Part shown: positions 34,709 to 44,204 of the stretch, piece by piece | How positions within the stretch are numbered: the first letter of the stretch is position 1 | Layout: every line of letters begins with the position of its first letter | Origin: Flavobacterium sp. KACC 22761 | Lineage (GTDB): Bacteria; Bacteroidota; Bacteroidia; Flavobacteriales; Flavobacteriaceae | DNA: 64,000 nt | Assembly: GCF_034058155.1 (NCBI RefSeq) | Contig: NZ_CP139148.1 | Span: 2,046,001 to 2,110,000 of the forward strand | Direction: 5' to 3' | Notes under the pieces: generated by a model | What the model saw: the letters and a program-made list of their open reading frames with translations, nothing else | What the model was told of the DNA's origin: nothing | Databases searched by the model: none | Position numbers and translations under genes: made by a program

Positions 34709-36670
34709 TTAATTTTCTTTAGTGGTGTCTATTGGTATCTTTTTCAATTCAGTTTTAGTTGCTGCCTTTGGAGTGACAATTTTGGCTCTCAAAACAGAGT
34801 CTTTTGGAGTCGACTCAATGGCGCTAGCCGCAGTCATTCCTCCAAGTTTAGCATATTCGCTGACCAAACTTTTATTTAATACACGGACTTCTAAATCAGT
34901 TCTTGTAATTTTTTTTCTCAAATACTTTTCAATCATCAAACTTGCGATTGGTCCAGCTACGTTTGCACCAAAACCTCCATTTTCAATCATAATTGCAATG
35001 GCAATTTTAGGATTGTCCTTAGGAGCAAAAGCCACAAAAATAGAGTGGTCTTTCAGTTTTGTTCGTACCCCGTCAATTTTTGCATAGTTTTCAGCAGTAC
35101 CGGTTTTTCCGCAAATATCAATACCTTGCACTTTTAGAGCATAAGCGGTTCCCTTGTTATAAACGTCAAACAATCCATTTATTACAGGCGGAAAATACTT
35201 TTTGTCAATCGTTGTTTCGTGTCTTGTTGTGAATTTTACGTCAATTTTTTTGCCTTCAATTTTTTTGATAATATGAGGCGTATAATAATAACCTTGATTT
35301 GCAACCGTAGCCATCATGTTTGCTAATTGAATTGGAGTCATCAAAACCTCTCCTTGTCCAATCGCATTAGAAACAATTGTTGTGCTTCGCCATCCACCAT
35401 TTGGATAGATCTTTTTGTAGGTTTTAGAAGTTGGAATATTTCCTTTTCTACCTGTAGGCAAATCGTAACCCATAAATTGACCAAGTCCAAAACTCTTAAC
35501 GTGATTGCTCCAAACATCAACAGCGTATCCCGGGTTTCGGTATTTGTTGATCGTTAGCATATACGATTGCGCAAAATATGTATTGCAAGAATTATAAATA
35601 CCATTATTAAGCTGATGCGGACCAAAGCCGTGACATTTCATAAATCGGCCTCTACCATAACTGAAACCATGGTGACACATAAATGTGGTATGTTCATCAA
35701 TTACTCCTTCTTGAAGGGCAACCAGACCTGTCAATATTTTGAATGGAGATCCAGGAGGGTATTCTGCTAAAAGCCCTCTGTCGTATAATGGTTTTGCAAT
35801 AGAATCATGATATAACAGCGTGTAGTTTTTAGATCTTTGTCTTCCAACTAAAATTCCAGGATCATAAGAAGGAGCAGTAACAAGCGCTAGAATTTCACCT
35901 GTTTTTGGCTCAAGCGCCACGATTCCACCTCTTTTGTTGATCATTAATTCTTCGCCATATTTTTGAAGTTCAGCATCAATTGTTAAATTGATATCTTCTC
36001 CGGCAACGGCGATTGTGTCATATTTTCCGTCTTTGTAAGATCCTATTTCACGATTGTATTTGTCCTTCTGAATATATTTTACACCTTTTATACCGCGCAA
36101 AACTTCTTCATAGCTTTCTTCTACACCTTGTCTTCCAATTAAGTCACCGCTATTGTAATACGGATTTTTAGCAATCTGGCTTTCATTTACCTGAGTGACA
36201 CCTCCAAAAATGTTTGCTCCGTAATCTACTTCGTAATCTCGAAGTGATCTTTTTTGGAAATAAAAACCTTCATATTTTCTGATTTTTTCTTGAAAAGCGG
36301 CAAATTCATTTTTGTTCAATTGTGCCAAAAAAACAGATGGAAGCCTTGGGCTATAAACTTTAGCCTTGGCAATTCTTTTATCGTATTCTTCTCTAGTAAT
36401 ATTTAATAAGGCGCAGAATTCGGTAATATTCAGATCTTCTTTTATTTCGCGCGGAATAACCATGATATCGTAAGAAGCTTGATTTGCTACTAATAATTTG
36501 CCGTATCTGTCGTAAATGTAACCTCTCTCAGGATAGTCGTACTGTTTTTTTATTGCGTTGTTTTCTGATTTTAATTTAAATGAATCGTCTACAATTTGCA
36601 AATAAAATACCCTGATCACCAGTAAAGATCCTGCAATGATAATTAAAGCGGGCAGCAGAACTTTTCTCAT
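34709..36670 (-). CDS. mrdA: Penicillin-binding protein 2 (elongation transpeptidase)
   Basis: 653 residues. One N-terminal membrane span (LLPALIIIAGSLLVIRVFYLQ), a dimerisation domain (YDYPERGYIYDRYGKLLVANQ) and a transpeptidase domain. Catalytic motifs: SPFK (serine and lysine, in PPGSPFKILTGL), SCN (in YNSCNTYFAQ) and KTG (in CGKTGTAENY). It crosslinks peptidoglycan during elongation with RodA. It overlaps mreD by 4 bases (ATGA-type). The C-terminal tail is rich in lysine and threonine. Confidence 0.97.
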   Translation of the reverse strand: MRKVLLPALIIIAGSLLVIRVFYLQIVDDSFKLKSENNAIKKQYDYPERGYIYDRYGKLLVANQASYDIMVIPREIKEDLNITEFCALLNITREEYDKRIAKAKVYSPRLPSVFLAQLNKNEFAAFQEKIRKYEGFYFQKRSLRDYEVDYGANIFGGVTQVNESQIAKNPYYNSGDLIGRQGVEESYEEVLRGIKGVKYIQKDKYNREIGSYKDGKYDTIAVAGEDINLTIDAELQKYGEELMINKRGGIVALEPKTGEILALVTAPSYDPGILVGRQRSKNYTLLYHDSIAKPLYDRGLLAEYPPGSPFKILTGLVALQEGVIDEHTTFMCHHGFSYGRGRFMKCHGFGPHQLNNGIYNSCNTYFAQSYMLTINKYRNPGYAVDVWSNHVKSFGLGQFMGYDLPTGRKGNIPTSKTYKKIYPNGGWRSTTIVSNAIGQGEVLMTPIQLANMMATVANQGYYYTPHIIKKIEGKKIDVKFTTRHETTIDKKYFPPVINGLFDVYNKGTAYALKVQGIDICGKTGTAENYAKIDGVRTKLKDHSIFVAFAPKDNPKIAIAIMIENGGFGANVAGPIASLMIEKYLRKKITRTDLEVRVLNKSLVSEYAKLGGMTAASAIESTPKDSVLRAKIVTPKAATKTELKKIPIDTTKEN

Positions 36671-37173
36671 CGTTTATTGGGCTTAATAAGATAAATTATT
36701 ATGATTGAAGTTATAATTGTAAAAATTGAACTAAATAAGGTTCGGAGCAAAATATCCCAAATAAATTTGAATTGGAACGCTTCGAGAACAAACAATATAA
36801 TATGATGCAGCAAAACTGATACCAAAATGAATGAAAAACGCTCCGGTGTTAAAGATTCGTTTAATTTGATGGTTTGATATTCGTAACTCAGTCCAAACGA
36901 AAATTTAAAAATATAAGGCCTGTAATAAGCAAGAATTACACAGGCTGTTGCATGAATTCCGCCCGAATTGCAAAACATATCCATTGTTAATCCAAGCAAA
37001 AAACTCGAAATAATCAATCCTGACTTATTGCTGTTAACAGGATAGAGAATGATATACAAGATGTACGGAAAAGGACTTATGTAACCTAAAAAATTCATAT
37101 TGTTGAAAATAACAATCTGAATTGCCAGTAACATAATAAATCGAAAAATATTGACTAACAATGCGCTATTCAT
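36667..37173 (-). CDS. mreD: Rod shape-determining protein MreD
   Basis: 168 residues with about five hydrophobic spans (FRFIMLLAIQIVIFNN, YILYIILYPVN, GLIISSFLLGLTMDMF, ILVSVLLHHIILFVLEAF, TIITSIIIIYLI). GLTMDMFCNSGGIHATACVILAY is the usual conserved loop of MreD. It is part of the MreBCD complex with PBP2 and RodA. It overlaps mreC by 8 bases and mrdA by 4 bases, so translation is probably coupled. Confidence 0.93.
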   Translation of the reverse strand: MNSALLVNIFRFIMLLAIQIVIFNNMNFLGYISPFPYILYIILYPVNSNKSGLIISSFLLGLTMDMFCNSGGIHATACVILAYYRPYIFKFSFGLSYEYQTIKLNESLTPERFSFILVSVLLHHIILFVLEAFQFKFIWDILLRTLFSSIFTIITSIIIIYLIKPNKR

Positions 37174-37990
37174 CTTTTTCCTTTTTTTCTAAATTAATAA
37201 GTTCTTCTCTGTCTTTGCTTTTGATAATATAGACATGTCCTAAGTTTGTCATATCGTTAAACAGTTTAACTTTTATGACATAAAAACTTGTCTGATCTTC
37301 TTTGTAAACGGTTTCAACAGTTCCGATGTTGATTCCTTCCGGGAAAATTACAGATTGTCCTCCAGTTACGATTGTGTCGCCTTTTCGAACAGAGGCTAAC
37401 CTTGGAACGTCTCTCAGCTGTACAAATCCAGTGCTTTTTCCATCCCAAGTTAAAGAGCCAAAATGGTTTGATTTCTTAAGTTTGGCATTGATTTGTGATT
37501 TCATATTCAAAATACTGACCACAGTAGAATATCTAGGAGATGTATTATCAATTACTCCAACAATTCCTAAGCTGTTAATTACTCCCATATCTGGTTTTAC
37601 ACCTTCGTTGGATCCAGAATTTAAAGTAAGAAAGTTTTCGTGAGTATTGTATGTGTTATGAATCACTTTTGACACAATAATGTCAGCAGGCTTTACTCCT
37701 TTAATAGTATCGGGTAAAGGCAATTTTGTGGTGTCTTCTTTATTGAATAAAAGACTTTTTAATCTTGCGTTCTCAAGTACAAGTTCGTCATTTTCAGCTC
37801 TTAAATTCAAGTATTCGTTCACATGATTGATTCTTTCATAAACACCTCCGCTCAAGAAATTGGCAGAACTGATTACTTTGCTTCTGTGATAGGAATGAGA
37901 TTGAATAGTGAGTCCTAACGAAATACCTAAAAGCAGCAAAAACAGCAATCGATTACTGTTTCTTATAATGAAATTAAATATTTGCTGCAT
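37166..37990 (-). CDS. mreC: Rod shape-determining protein MreC
   Basis: 274 residues: one N-terminal span (LLFLLLLGISLGLTIQSHSYHRS), a coiled coil (INHVNEYLNLRAENDELVLENARLK) and two beta domains (NFLTLNSGSNEGVKPDMGVIN, GIVGVIDNTSPRYSTVVSILN, GDTIVTGGQSVIFPEGINIGTV). It is the periplasmic scaffold of the elongation complex and binds PBP2. A hairpin at 38039-38073 lies between mreB and this gene. Confidence 0.95.
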   Translation of the reverse strand: MQQIFNFIIRNSNRLLFLLLLGISLGLTIQSHSYHRSKVISSANFLSGGVYERINHVNEYLNLRAENDELVLENARLKSLLFNKEDTTKLPLPDTIKGVKPADIIVSKVIHNTYNTHENFLTLNSGSNEGVKPDMGVINSLGIVGVIDNTSPRYSTVVSILNMKSQINAKLKKSNHFGSLTWDGKSTGFVQLRDVPRLASVRKGDTIVTGGQSVIFPEGINIGTVETVYKEDQTSFYVIKVKLFNDMTNLGHVYIIKSKDREELINLEKKEKDE

Positions 37991-38038
37991 TTCTTGTCTG
38001 GTTATTTTGTTTCAGGATATGCTTTAGGTTTCCATTTT

Positions 38039-38073
38039 TATAAAGGTCAAATTATAGAAATTTGACCTTTATA
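38039..38073 (-). promoter_or_regulatory. Intercistronic hairpin between mreB and mreC
   Basis: A 13-base perfect stem, TATAAAGGTCAAA with TTTGACCTTTATA, encloses a 9-base loop. On the minus strand it is followed by AAAAATGG and no T-run, so a classic terminator is unlikely. It may stabilise the upstream mreB message or mark a processing site and so adjust the MreB to MreC ratio. Confidence 0.6.
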
Positions 38074-38102
38074 AAAGTAAATTAGTTTGTTATTTTTTGA
38101 TC

Positions 38103-39131
38103 TTATTTGATTAAGATGCTTTTAAATTTTGCAATGTTTTTAAGTGCCATTCCAGTACCGCGAACAACTGCTCTTAACGGATCTTCAGCGATATAAACTG
38201 GCAAATCTGTTTTTTGAGAAATACGTTTGTCAAGACCTCTCAACATAGATCCACCACCTGCTAAATAGATACCTGTATTGTAGATATCTGCTGCTAACTC
38301 AGGAGGAGTTTGAGATAACGTTTCCATTACTGCATCCTCGATACGTTGGATAGATTTATCTAATGCTTTTGCGATTTCGCGGTAAGATACATCTACTTGT
38401 TTTGGTTTACCAGTAAGCAAATCTCTACCTTGAACAGACATATCTTCTGGCGGACCATCTAAATCTTCGATAGCCGCTCCAATTTGAATTTTGATTTTCT
38501 CAGCAGTACTTTCTCCAACAAATAAGTTGTGCTGTGTACGCATGTAATACACAATATCATTTGTGAAAACGTCACCCGCAATTTTTACAGATTTGTCACA
38601 AACAATTCCGCCTAACGCAATAACAGCGATTTCTGTTGTACCACCTCCGATATCTACAATCATGTTACCTTTTGGTTGCATAATGTCGATACCAATACCA
38701 ATTGCTGCTGCCATTGGCTCGTGAATCAAATAAACTTCTTTTCCGTTTACACGTTCACAAGATTCTTTTACAGCACGCATTTCAACCTCAGTAATTCCAG
38801 AAGGAATACAAACAACCATTCTTAAGGCTGGCGTAAACATTCTCTTTTTTAATGCAGGAATACTTTTGATGAACATATTGATCATCTTTTCTGAAGCATC
38901 AAAATCGGCAATAACACCATCCTTCAAAGGCCTTATGGTTTTGATGTTTTCATGCGTTTTACCTTGCATCATGTTGGCTTCTTTACCAACAGCGATGATT
39001 TTGCCTGAAACTCTGTCGCGTGCTACGATAGAGGGGCTGTCAATAACAACTTTATCATTATGAATGATTAAAGTGTTTGCGGTACCAAGGTCTATTGCAA
39101 TATCCTCGGTCATGAAATCAAAAAATCCCAT
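38103..39131 (-). CDS. mreB: Rod shape-determining protein MreB (actin-like)
   Basis: 342 residues. Actin-fold motifs are complete: TEDIAIDLGTANTLIIH (phosphate 1), PSGITEVEMRAVKES, EPMAAAIGIGID, GNMIVDIGGGTTEIAVIALG (phosphate 2) and GIYLAGGGSMLRGLDKRI (adenosine). It polymerises in the cytoplasm along the inner membrane and positions the wall-elongation complex. It lies 56 bases after purH on the same strand and heads the shape genes. Confidence 0.98.
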   Translation of the reverse strand: MGFFDFMTEDIAIDLGTANTLIIHNDKVVIDSPSIVARDRVSGKIIAVGKEANMMQGKTHENIKTIRPLKDGVIADFDASEKMINMFIKSIPALKKRMFTPALRMVVCIPSGITEVEMRAVKESCERVNGKEVYLIHEPMAAAIGIGIDIMQPKGNMIVDIGGGTTEIAVIALGGIVCDKSVKIAGDVFTNDIVYYMRTQHNLFVGESTAEKIKIQIGAAIEDLDGPPEDMSVQGRDLLTGKPKQVDVSYREIAKALDKSIQRIEDAVMETLSQTPPELAADIYNTGIYLAGGGSMLRGLDKRISQKTDLPVYIAEDPLRAVVRGTGMALKNIAKFKSILIK

Positions 39132-39187
39132 AAGTTTTTTAGGGGTTTAAAATGTTATAAATTATTTATCGAACAAAGTTAAACAAA

Positions 39188-40714
39188 TTAATGTTTAAAA
39201 TGACGAGTTCCTGTAAATACCATTGCAAGATTATTTTCATTGCAATAATTTATGCTTAATTCGTCTTTTATTGAACCTCCTGGCTGAATTACAGCAGTTA
39301 TTCCCGCTTTTTTGGCTAATTCAACACAATCCGGAAATGGGAAAAATGCGTCACTTGCCATCGAAGCACCAGTCAAATCAAATCCAAAAGCTTTTGCTTT
39401 GTCTACAGCCTGCATTAAAGCATCGACTCTAGAAGTTTGACCTGTACCTGAAGAAATCAATGTTCCGTTTTTAGCAAATACAATTGTGTTTGATTTTGTA
39501 TTCTTGCAGATTTTAGAAGCAAAGATCAAATCTTCGATCTCTTGAGCAGTAGGTTCTGTAATGGTAACGGTTTTTAAATGCTCTTTATTATCCGTAATAT
39601 TATTTCTGTCTTGAATTAACAAACCATTAAGACAAGTTCTTACTTGACGAGCTGGTAATTCAACTTCATTTTGAACTAAAATGATTCTGTTTTTTTTCTC
39701 TTGTAAAACTGTAACTGCCTCATCATCATACGCTGGAGCAATTACCACTTCGCAAAATAGTTTGTTGATTTCCTGTGCAGTTTCTAAATCAATTTTAGTA
39801 TTAGAAATTAACACTCCACCAAAAGCTGATGTTGGATCACAAGCCAAAGCAGCCAAATAAGCTTCGCTGATTGTTTTTCTTGAAGCCAATCCGCAAGCAT
39901 TGTTGTGTTTTAAAATTGCGAATGTTGGTCCGTCGGTTTTAAACTCAGCAATTAAATTTACTGCGGCATCAACATCTAATAAGTTGTTGTATGACAATTC
40001 TTTTCCATGAAGTTTTTTGAACATCGCGTCAAAATCTCCAAAGAAGAATCCTTTTTGGTGAGGGTTTTCACCGTATCTTAAAACTTGACCGTTTGCAATG
40101 CTTTCTTTGTAAATAGTCTCGTCTGTGTTGAAATAATTAAAAATCGCTCCATCATAGTGAGATGAAACGTGGAACGCTTTAGTAGCAAACAATCTTCTGT
40201 TTTCAAGAGTTGTGCTTCCGTTTTGTTCTGTAATCAAATCTAAAAGCAAACTGTACTCGTTAACTGAAGCAACAATTACTGTGTCTTTGAAATTTTTTGC
40301 GCCTGCGCGGATTAATGAAATGCCGCCAATGTCGATTTTTTCAATAATATCTTGTTCGCTTGCGCCAGAAGCAACAGTTTTTTCAAAAGGATACAAATCA
40401 ACAATTACCAAATCAATTTGAGGAATATCAAATTCTTTCATTTGCTGTACATCGCTCTCGTTGTCTTGACGGTTTAAGATTCCGCCAAAAATTTTCGGGT
40501 GCAATGTTTTTACTCTTCCTCCAAGAATTTCAGGAAAAGAAGTAATATCTTCAACTGGAACTACAGGAATTCCAAGATTTTTGATGAAATCTTCAGTTCC
40601 TCCAGTAGAGTAAAGTGTTACATTTTGTTCGTGTAATTTTCTAACGATTGGCTCTAATCCGTCTTTAGAAAAAACCGAAATTAGTGCTGATTGTATTTTT
40701 TTAGTTGTGCTCAT
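39188..40714 (-). CDS. purH: Bifunctional AICAR formyltransferase / IMP cyclohydrolase
   Basis: 508 residues from ATG 40714; the longer in-frame TTG 40741 overlaps the -7 box. It performs the last two steps of IMP synthesis. The N-terminal MGS-like cyclohydrolase domain has SALISVFSKDGLEPIVRKL and STGGTEDFIKNLGIPV. The C-terminal formyltransferase has LRYGENPHQKGFFF, ILKHNNACGLASR (usual motif KHxNPCG, here NACG) and ASDAFFPFPDCVELAKKAGI. Its position before mreB is common in Bacteroidota. The promoter -7 box is at 40739-40746. Confidence 0.97.
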   Translation of the reverse strand: MSTTKKIQSALISVFSKDGLEPIVRKLHEQNVTLYSTGGTEDFIKNLGIPVVPVEDITSFPEILGGRVKTLHPKIFGGILNRQDNESDVQQMKEFDIPQIDLVIVDLYPFEKTVASGASEQDIIEKIDIGGISLIRAGAKNFKDTVIVASVNEYSLLLDLITEQNGSTTLENRRLFATKAFHVSSHYDGAIFNYFNTDETIYKESIANGQVLRYGENPHQKGFFFGDFDAMFKKLHGKELSYNNLLDVDAAVNLIAEFKTDGPTFAILKHNNACGLASRKTISEAYLAALACDPTSAFGGVLISNTKIDLETAQEINKLFCEVVIAPAYDDEAVTVLQEKKNRIILVQNEVELPARQVRTCLNGLLIQDRNNITDNKEHLKTVTITEPTAQEIEDLIFASKICKNTKSNTIVFAKNGTLISSGTGQTSRVDALMQAVDKAKAFGFDLTGASMASDAFFPFPDCVELAKKAGITAVIQPGGSIKDELSINYCNENNLAMVFTGTRHFKH

Positions 40715-40738
40715 TGTGTAGTTATGATTTTCAGACTG

Positions 40739-40746
40739 CAAAAGTA
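40739..40746 (-). promoter_or_regulatory. Putative -7 box of the purH-mre operon
   Basis: TACTTTTG on the minus strand matches TAnnTTTG and gives a leader of about 20 bases to ATG 40714. No -33 TTG at normal spacing is visible. Confidence 0.5.
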
Positions 40747-40879
40747 GTTTTTTTAAATATTATTTTAAAGAAAATTAATGTAACATTATGCTAAAAAAAT
40801 CTACTGATGAGTAAGTTAAGTTTTATTAGGTTTTTGAATTTAATTTATTGAATTTTACTTTATTGAAAAATACTATTAT

Positions 40880-42127
40880 ATGTTTCTTTACCTCCGATTA
40901 TTAAAAGAAAGTTTCAGCTTTGCCATAAATGCGTTGCGAAATAATAAATTAAGAACTTTATTGTCTCTGCTGGGCGTTACAATTGGTATTTTTTCGATTA
41001 TTGCTGTTCTCGCTGCCGTCGATTCTTTAGACCGAAAAATTTCTAAGGATTTGAGTAGCTTAGATAAAAATACGATTTATTTAATGAAATATTGCTTTGG
41101 GCCATCTGAAATTCCACAATGGAAAAGGGAGCAGTTTCCAAATGTAAAATATGATGAATATATTGGGTTGAAAAATTCGTTGAATAATACTGATCAAGTA
41201 GGTTACCAGCTTTTTGTTGCGAAAGAAACTTTAAAATATGATTCCAAAACAGTTGCCGATGTGAATATTATTCCTTCATCATTTGAAATGGTCGATATTG
41301 ACGGACTGAGTTTTGATAAAGGACGATTTTACAACGAATCTGAATCAAATTCTGGAACTCCAGTTATTGTTCTAGGTTATGATATTGCCGAAGGGCTTTT
41401 TGAAGCAAGTGATCCAATTGGAAAAAATATTCGTTTGTACGGGCAACGTTTTACGGTTATTGGTGTAATGGCGAAGCAAGGAGCAGGATTTTTTGGCGAT
41501 AGTAATGATACATCGGTTTATTTGCCGGCCAATTTCCTTCGCCGAATGTATGGAGATAGTGATTCGATGACACCTGTAATTGTTTTGAAACCCGTAAAAG
41601 GAGTTGATATGGAAGCCTATAAAGCTGAAGTTGCTCAAAAACTTCGTGCCATTCGTGGTATGAAAGCGGGTGAAATGGATAATTTCTTCGTAAATGTGCT
41701 TTCTGGTTTCACTGATTTTATTGATGGAATATTAGGGACTTTAAGAACGGCCGGAATTTTCATTAGTATTTTCTCTTTCTTGGTTGGAGGTTTTGGAGTA
41801 GCCAATATTATGTTTGTTTCTGTAAAAGAGCGAACAAATTTGATTGGTATCCAAAAATCGTTAGGAGCCAAAAATAAATTCATCTTATTTCAGTTTTTAT
41901 TTGAAGCCGTAATGCTTTGTTTGATTGGAGGTGTAATAGGTTTGTTGATTGTCTGGTTGCTTTCTCTTCTTCTGACCAATTTATTGGAATTTGAATTCGT
42001 TTTGAGTTTCTGGAACATCTTTATTGGTGCAGGGCTTTCCATTTTTGTTGGGATAATTTCAGGGATTTTGCCGGCAGTTTCAGCGGCAAATCTAGATCCT
42101 GTAGAAGCAATTAGAACCGGAATGTAA
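40880..42127 (+). CDS. MacB-like ABC transporter permease
   Basis: 415 residues. N-terminal span (LLSLLGVTIGIFSIIAVLAAV), a periplasmic MacB-type domain (about 45-280) and a C-terminal FtsX domain with three spans (ISIFSFLVGGFGVANIMFVSV, LLIVWLLSLLLTNLL, IFVGIISGILPAVSAANLDPVEAIRTGM). The ending is the standard FtsX/MacB one. Such permeases export peptides or lipoproteins or move signals across the envelope with an ATPase. No ATPase gene is next to it in the window, so the partner must lie elsewhere. Confidence 0.92.
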   Translation: MFLYLRLLKESFSFAINALRNNKLRTLLSLLGVTIGIFSIIAVLAAVDSLDRKISKDLSSLDKNTIYLMKYCFGPSEIPQWKREQFPNVKYDEYIGLKNSLNNTDQVGYQLFVAKETLKYDSKTVADVNIIPSSFEMVDIDGLSFDKGRFYNESESNSGTPVIVLGYDIAEGLFEASDPIGKNIRLYGQRFTVIGVMAKQGAGFFGDSNDTSVYLPANFLRRMYGDSDSMTPVIVLKPVKGVDMEAYKAEVAQKLRAIRGMKAGEMDNFFVNVLSGFTDFIDGILGTLRTAGIFISIFSFLVGGFGVANIMFVSVKERTNLIGIQKSLGAKNKFILFQFLFEAVMLCLIGGVIGLLIVWLLSLLLTNLLEFEFVLSFWNIFIGAGLSIFVGIISGILPAVSAANLDPVEAIRTGM

Positions 42128-42219
42128 TATTGTTTTTGTGTTATTTTACTGTAAATTTTGATGGCTGGAAATAATTAGATATTTTTGATAGACCACTGAC
42201 AACTTAATCCGCAAAACAA

Positions 42220-43107
42220 ATGAGCTTTAACCTTAGATCTGTTGATACTGTTGAGTCAATTTCCAAAGAAGATTTTAAAAAGAATTATTTGGATAAAAGA
42301 AAGCCTTTAATCATTAAAGGACTCACAAAAGATTGGCCAGCCCGAGAAAAGTGGTCAACTGAATATTTTAAGCAAATTGCTGGAGATATAGAGGTTAAAC
42401 TCGTCGATAATTCAAAGGCAGATCCTTCAAAAGTGATTAATGCTTCGATCGCTAGTATGAAATTTGGCGAATACTTGGATTTGATAAAAAGAGAGCCAAC
42501 TCAATTGCGTATCTTTTTCTTCAATTTGTTCAAACACAGGCCCGAATTAATTGACGATGTAAAAATTCCGAAAGAATTAATGGGCGGTTTTATAGAAAGC
42601 ATGCCAGCCATGTTTTTTGGAGGCTCAAAGGCAATTACTTTTTTGCATTATGACATTGATTTGCCGCATCTTTTCCATACTCATTTTGGAGGAAGAAAAC
42701 ATATTATATTATTTGATAATAAATGGAAAAAAAGATTGTATTGTCTTCCAAATACAACTTATGCTTTAGAAGATTATGATGTAGCCAATCCCGATTTTGA
42801 AAAATTTCCCGCTTTAAAAGGTGTTGAAGGATATGAGGTTTTCTTAGAACATGGAGACACTTTATTCATGCCAACAGGAATGTGGCACTGGATGCGTTAT
42901 ATAGACGGTTCTTTTTCGCTAACACTTCGCGCATGGGATCAATCGATGTCTAGAAAAATGGCCAGCGTTTGGAGTTTGTTCATGCACGGCGCAGTCGATA
43001 GTGCCATAAAAGTGGTTTTCAGGGAACGCTATGCAATATGGCGCGAAAAATTAGCTTTTAAGATTGCTGAAAAAGAATTAAAGAAGGATTTGAGAAAGGC
43101 GGGCTAA
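42220..43107 (+). CDS. Cupin-like (JmjC-type) iron/2-oxoglutarate oxygenase
   Basis: 295 residues, Cupin_8 family. The iron motif is visible as HYD at residues 143-145 (FLHYDIDLPHLFHTHFGGRKHIILF) and His223 in MPTGMWHWMRYI. The N-terminus (KEDFKKNYLDKRKPLIIKG) is typical of the family. Members hydroxylate proteins or small molecules with 2-oxoglutarate and oxygen. The substrate cannot be predicted. Single gene ending before an intergenic palindrome and a shared terminator. Confidence 0.87.
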   Translation: MSFNLRSVDTVESISKEDFKKNYLDKRKPLIIKGLTKDWPAREKWSTEYFKQIAGDIEVKLVDNSKADPSKVINASIASMKFGEYLDLIKREPTQLRIFFFNLFKHRPELIDDVKIPKELMGGFIESMPAMFFGGSKAITFLHYDIDLPHLFHTHFGGRKHIILFDNKWKKRLYCLPNTTYALEDYDVANPDFEKFPALKGVEGYEVFLEHGDTLFMPTGMWHWMRYIDGSFSLTLRAWDQSMSRKMASVWSLFMHGAVDSAIKVVFRERYAIWREKLAFKIAEKELKKDLRKAG

Positions 43108-43109
43108 GA

Positions 43110-43149
43110 TAAATTCCGTAGGAATGAATGTCGGTAGCAACGGAATTTA
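43110..43149. repeat. Palindromic intergenic repeat
   Basis: TAAATTCCGT (43110-43119) and ACGGAATTTA (43140-43149) are perfect reverse complements around a 20-base loop. A partial third unit (ATTCCGTTGG) follows. It looks like a mobile-type or dispersed intergenic repeat. Confidence 0.6.
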
Positions 43150-43187
43150 TTCCGTTGGATGTATGATGTGTCAATATTTAATATAAA

Positions 43188-43214
43188 AAAAATCCCAAGA
43201 AGCAATTTCTTGGG
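43188..43214. terminator. Bidirectional terminator between the cupin gene and accD
   Basis: AAATCCCAAGAA and TTCTTGGGATTT flank a 4-base loop; A and T runs on the two sides allow use on both strands. It serves the plus-strand cupin gene and the minus-strand accD gene. Confidence 0.85.
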
Positions 43215-43240
43215 ATTTTCTATTTTGACTAGTTTTAAAA

Positions 43241-44095
43241 CTATCGAATATCATTGTTTTGAATCAAATCGATGTATAAGTTGATCTTATCTTTCAATTC
43301 TTTTCTAGGCGTGATAAAGTCTAAGAAACCGTGTTCTAATAAGAACTCAGCAGTTTGGAAACCTTCTGGCAAATCTTTTCCTGTAGTGTCACGTACAACA
43401 CGTGGACCAGCAAAACCAATCAAAGCGCCTGGCTCAGAGATGTTGATGTCTCCTAACATAGCATAAGATGCAGTTGTTCCTCCAGTTGTTGGATCTGTAC
43501 AAAGAGAGATATAAGGTAATTTAGCTTCAGCTAATTGAGCTAGCTTTACAGAAGTTTTTGCTAATTGCATTAACGAATAAGCAGCTTCCATCATACGAGC
43601 TCCACCAGATTTAGAAATCATTACAAAAGGCAATTTGTTTTTAATAGCGTGATCAATACCTCTTGCGATTTTTTCACCTACAACTGCCCCCATAGATCCA
43701 CCGATAAAAGCGAAATCCATACAGCAAATTACAAGTTCTCTTCCTTTAGATTTTCCTACTCCCGTACGTACAGCGTCTTTAAGATGCGTTTTTTCCATTA
43801 CATCTTTCAATCTTTCTGCATATTTTTTTGTATCCACAAAATGCAGGGGATCTTTTGATGTCATGTTTTTATCTAACTCAACAAATTCGTTGTTGTCGAA
43901 TAAAATTTCAAAATAGGTTGCGCTTCCAATTCGAACGTGAAAATCATCTTCAGGGCTAACGAATAAATTTCTCGCTAATTCGTCAGCATCAATAATTTTT
44001 CCAGTAGGAGATTTGTACCACAATCCTTTCGGAACGTCCATCTTGTCTTCTGTAGCGGTCGTAATCCCTTTTTCTTGTCTTTTAAACCAAGCCAT
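43241..44095 (-). CDS. accD: Acetyl-CoA carboxylase carboxyltransferase beta subunit, zinc-ribbon cysteines lost
   Basis: 284 residues. AccD with AccA moves the carboxyl group from biotin to acetyl-CoA in fatty acid synthesis. The crotonase-like core is intact: [55 protein letters not shown] and [13 protein letters not shown]. The N-terminal zinc ribbon keeps its frame ([10 protein letters not shown] ... [14 protein letters not shown]), but all four metal cysteines are replaced: Ser29, Gly32, Ser47 and Asp50 by alignment with the E. coli motif from memory. It should therefore not hold zinc there. A palindromic repeat separates it from fbaA. Confidence 0.95.
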   Translation of the reverse strand: MAWFKRQEKGITTATEDKMDVPKGLWYKSPTGKIIDADELARNLFVSPEDDFHVRIGSATYFEILFDNNEFVELDKNMTSKDPLHFVDTKKYAERLKDVMEKTHLKDAVRTGVGKSKGRELVICCMDFAFIGGSMGAVVGEKIARGIDHAIKNKLPFVMISKSGGARMMEAAYSLMQLAKTSVKLAQLAEAKLPYISLCTDPTTGGTTASYAMLGDINISEPGALIGFAGPRVVRDTTGKDLPEGFQTAEFLLEHGFLDFITPRKELKDKINLYIDLIQNNDIR

Positions 44096-44151
44096 TTTTT
44101 TAATTTTAGAATGTAGATTTTAAAGTTTAGATTTCAATCCTATTTCAAAAA

Positions 44152-44187
44152 TTAGATTTCAGGCTTTTTTAGAAGTCTGAAATCTAA
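44152..44187. repeat. Inverted repeat of the TTAGATTT type between accD and fbaA
   Basis: TTAGATTTCAG (44152-44162) and CTGAAATCTAA (44177-44187) are perfect reverse complements. More copies of TAGATTT and AATCTAAA flank them from 44105 to 44202. The same unit fills the etfB-etfA space (54843-54985). Confidence 0.7.
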
Positions 44188-44204
44188 AGTCAGAAATCTA
44201 AATT

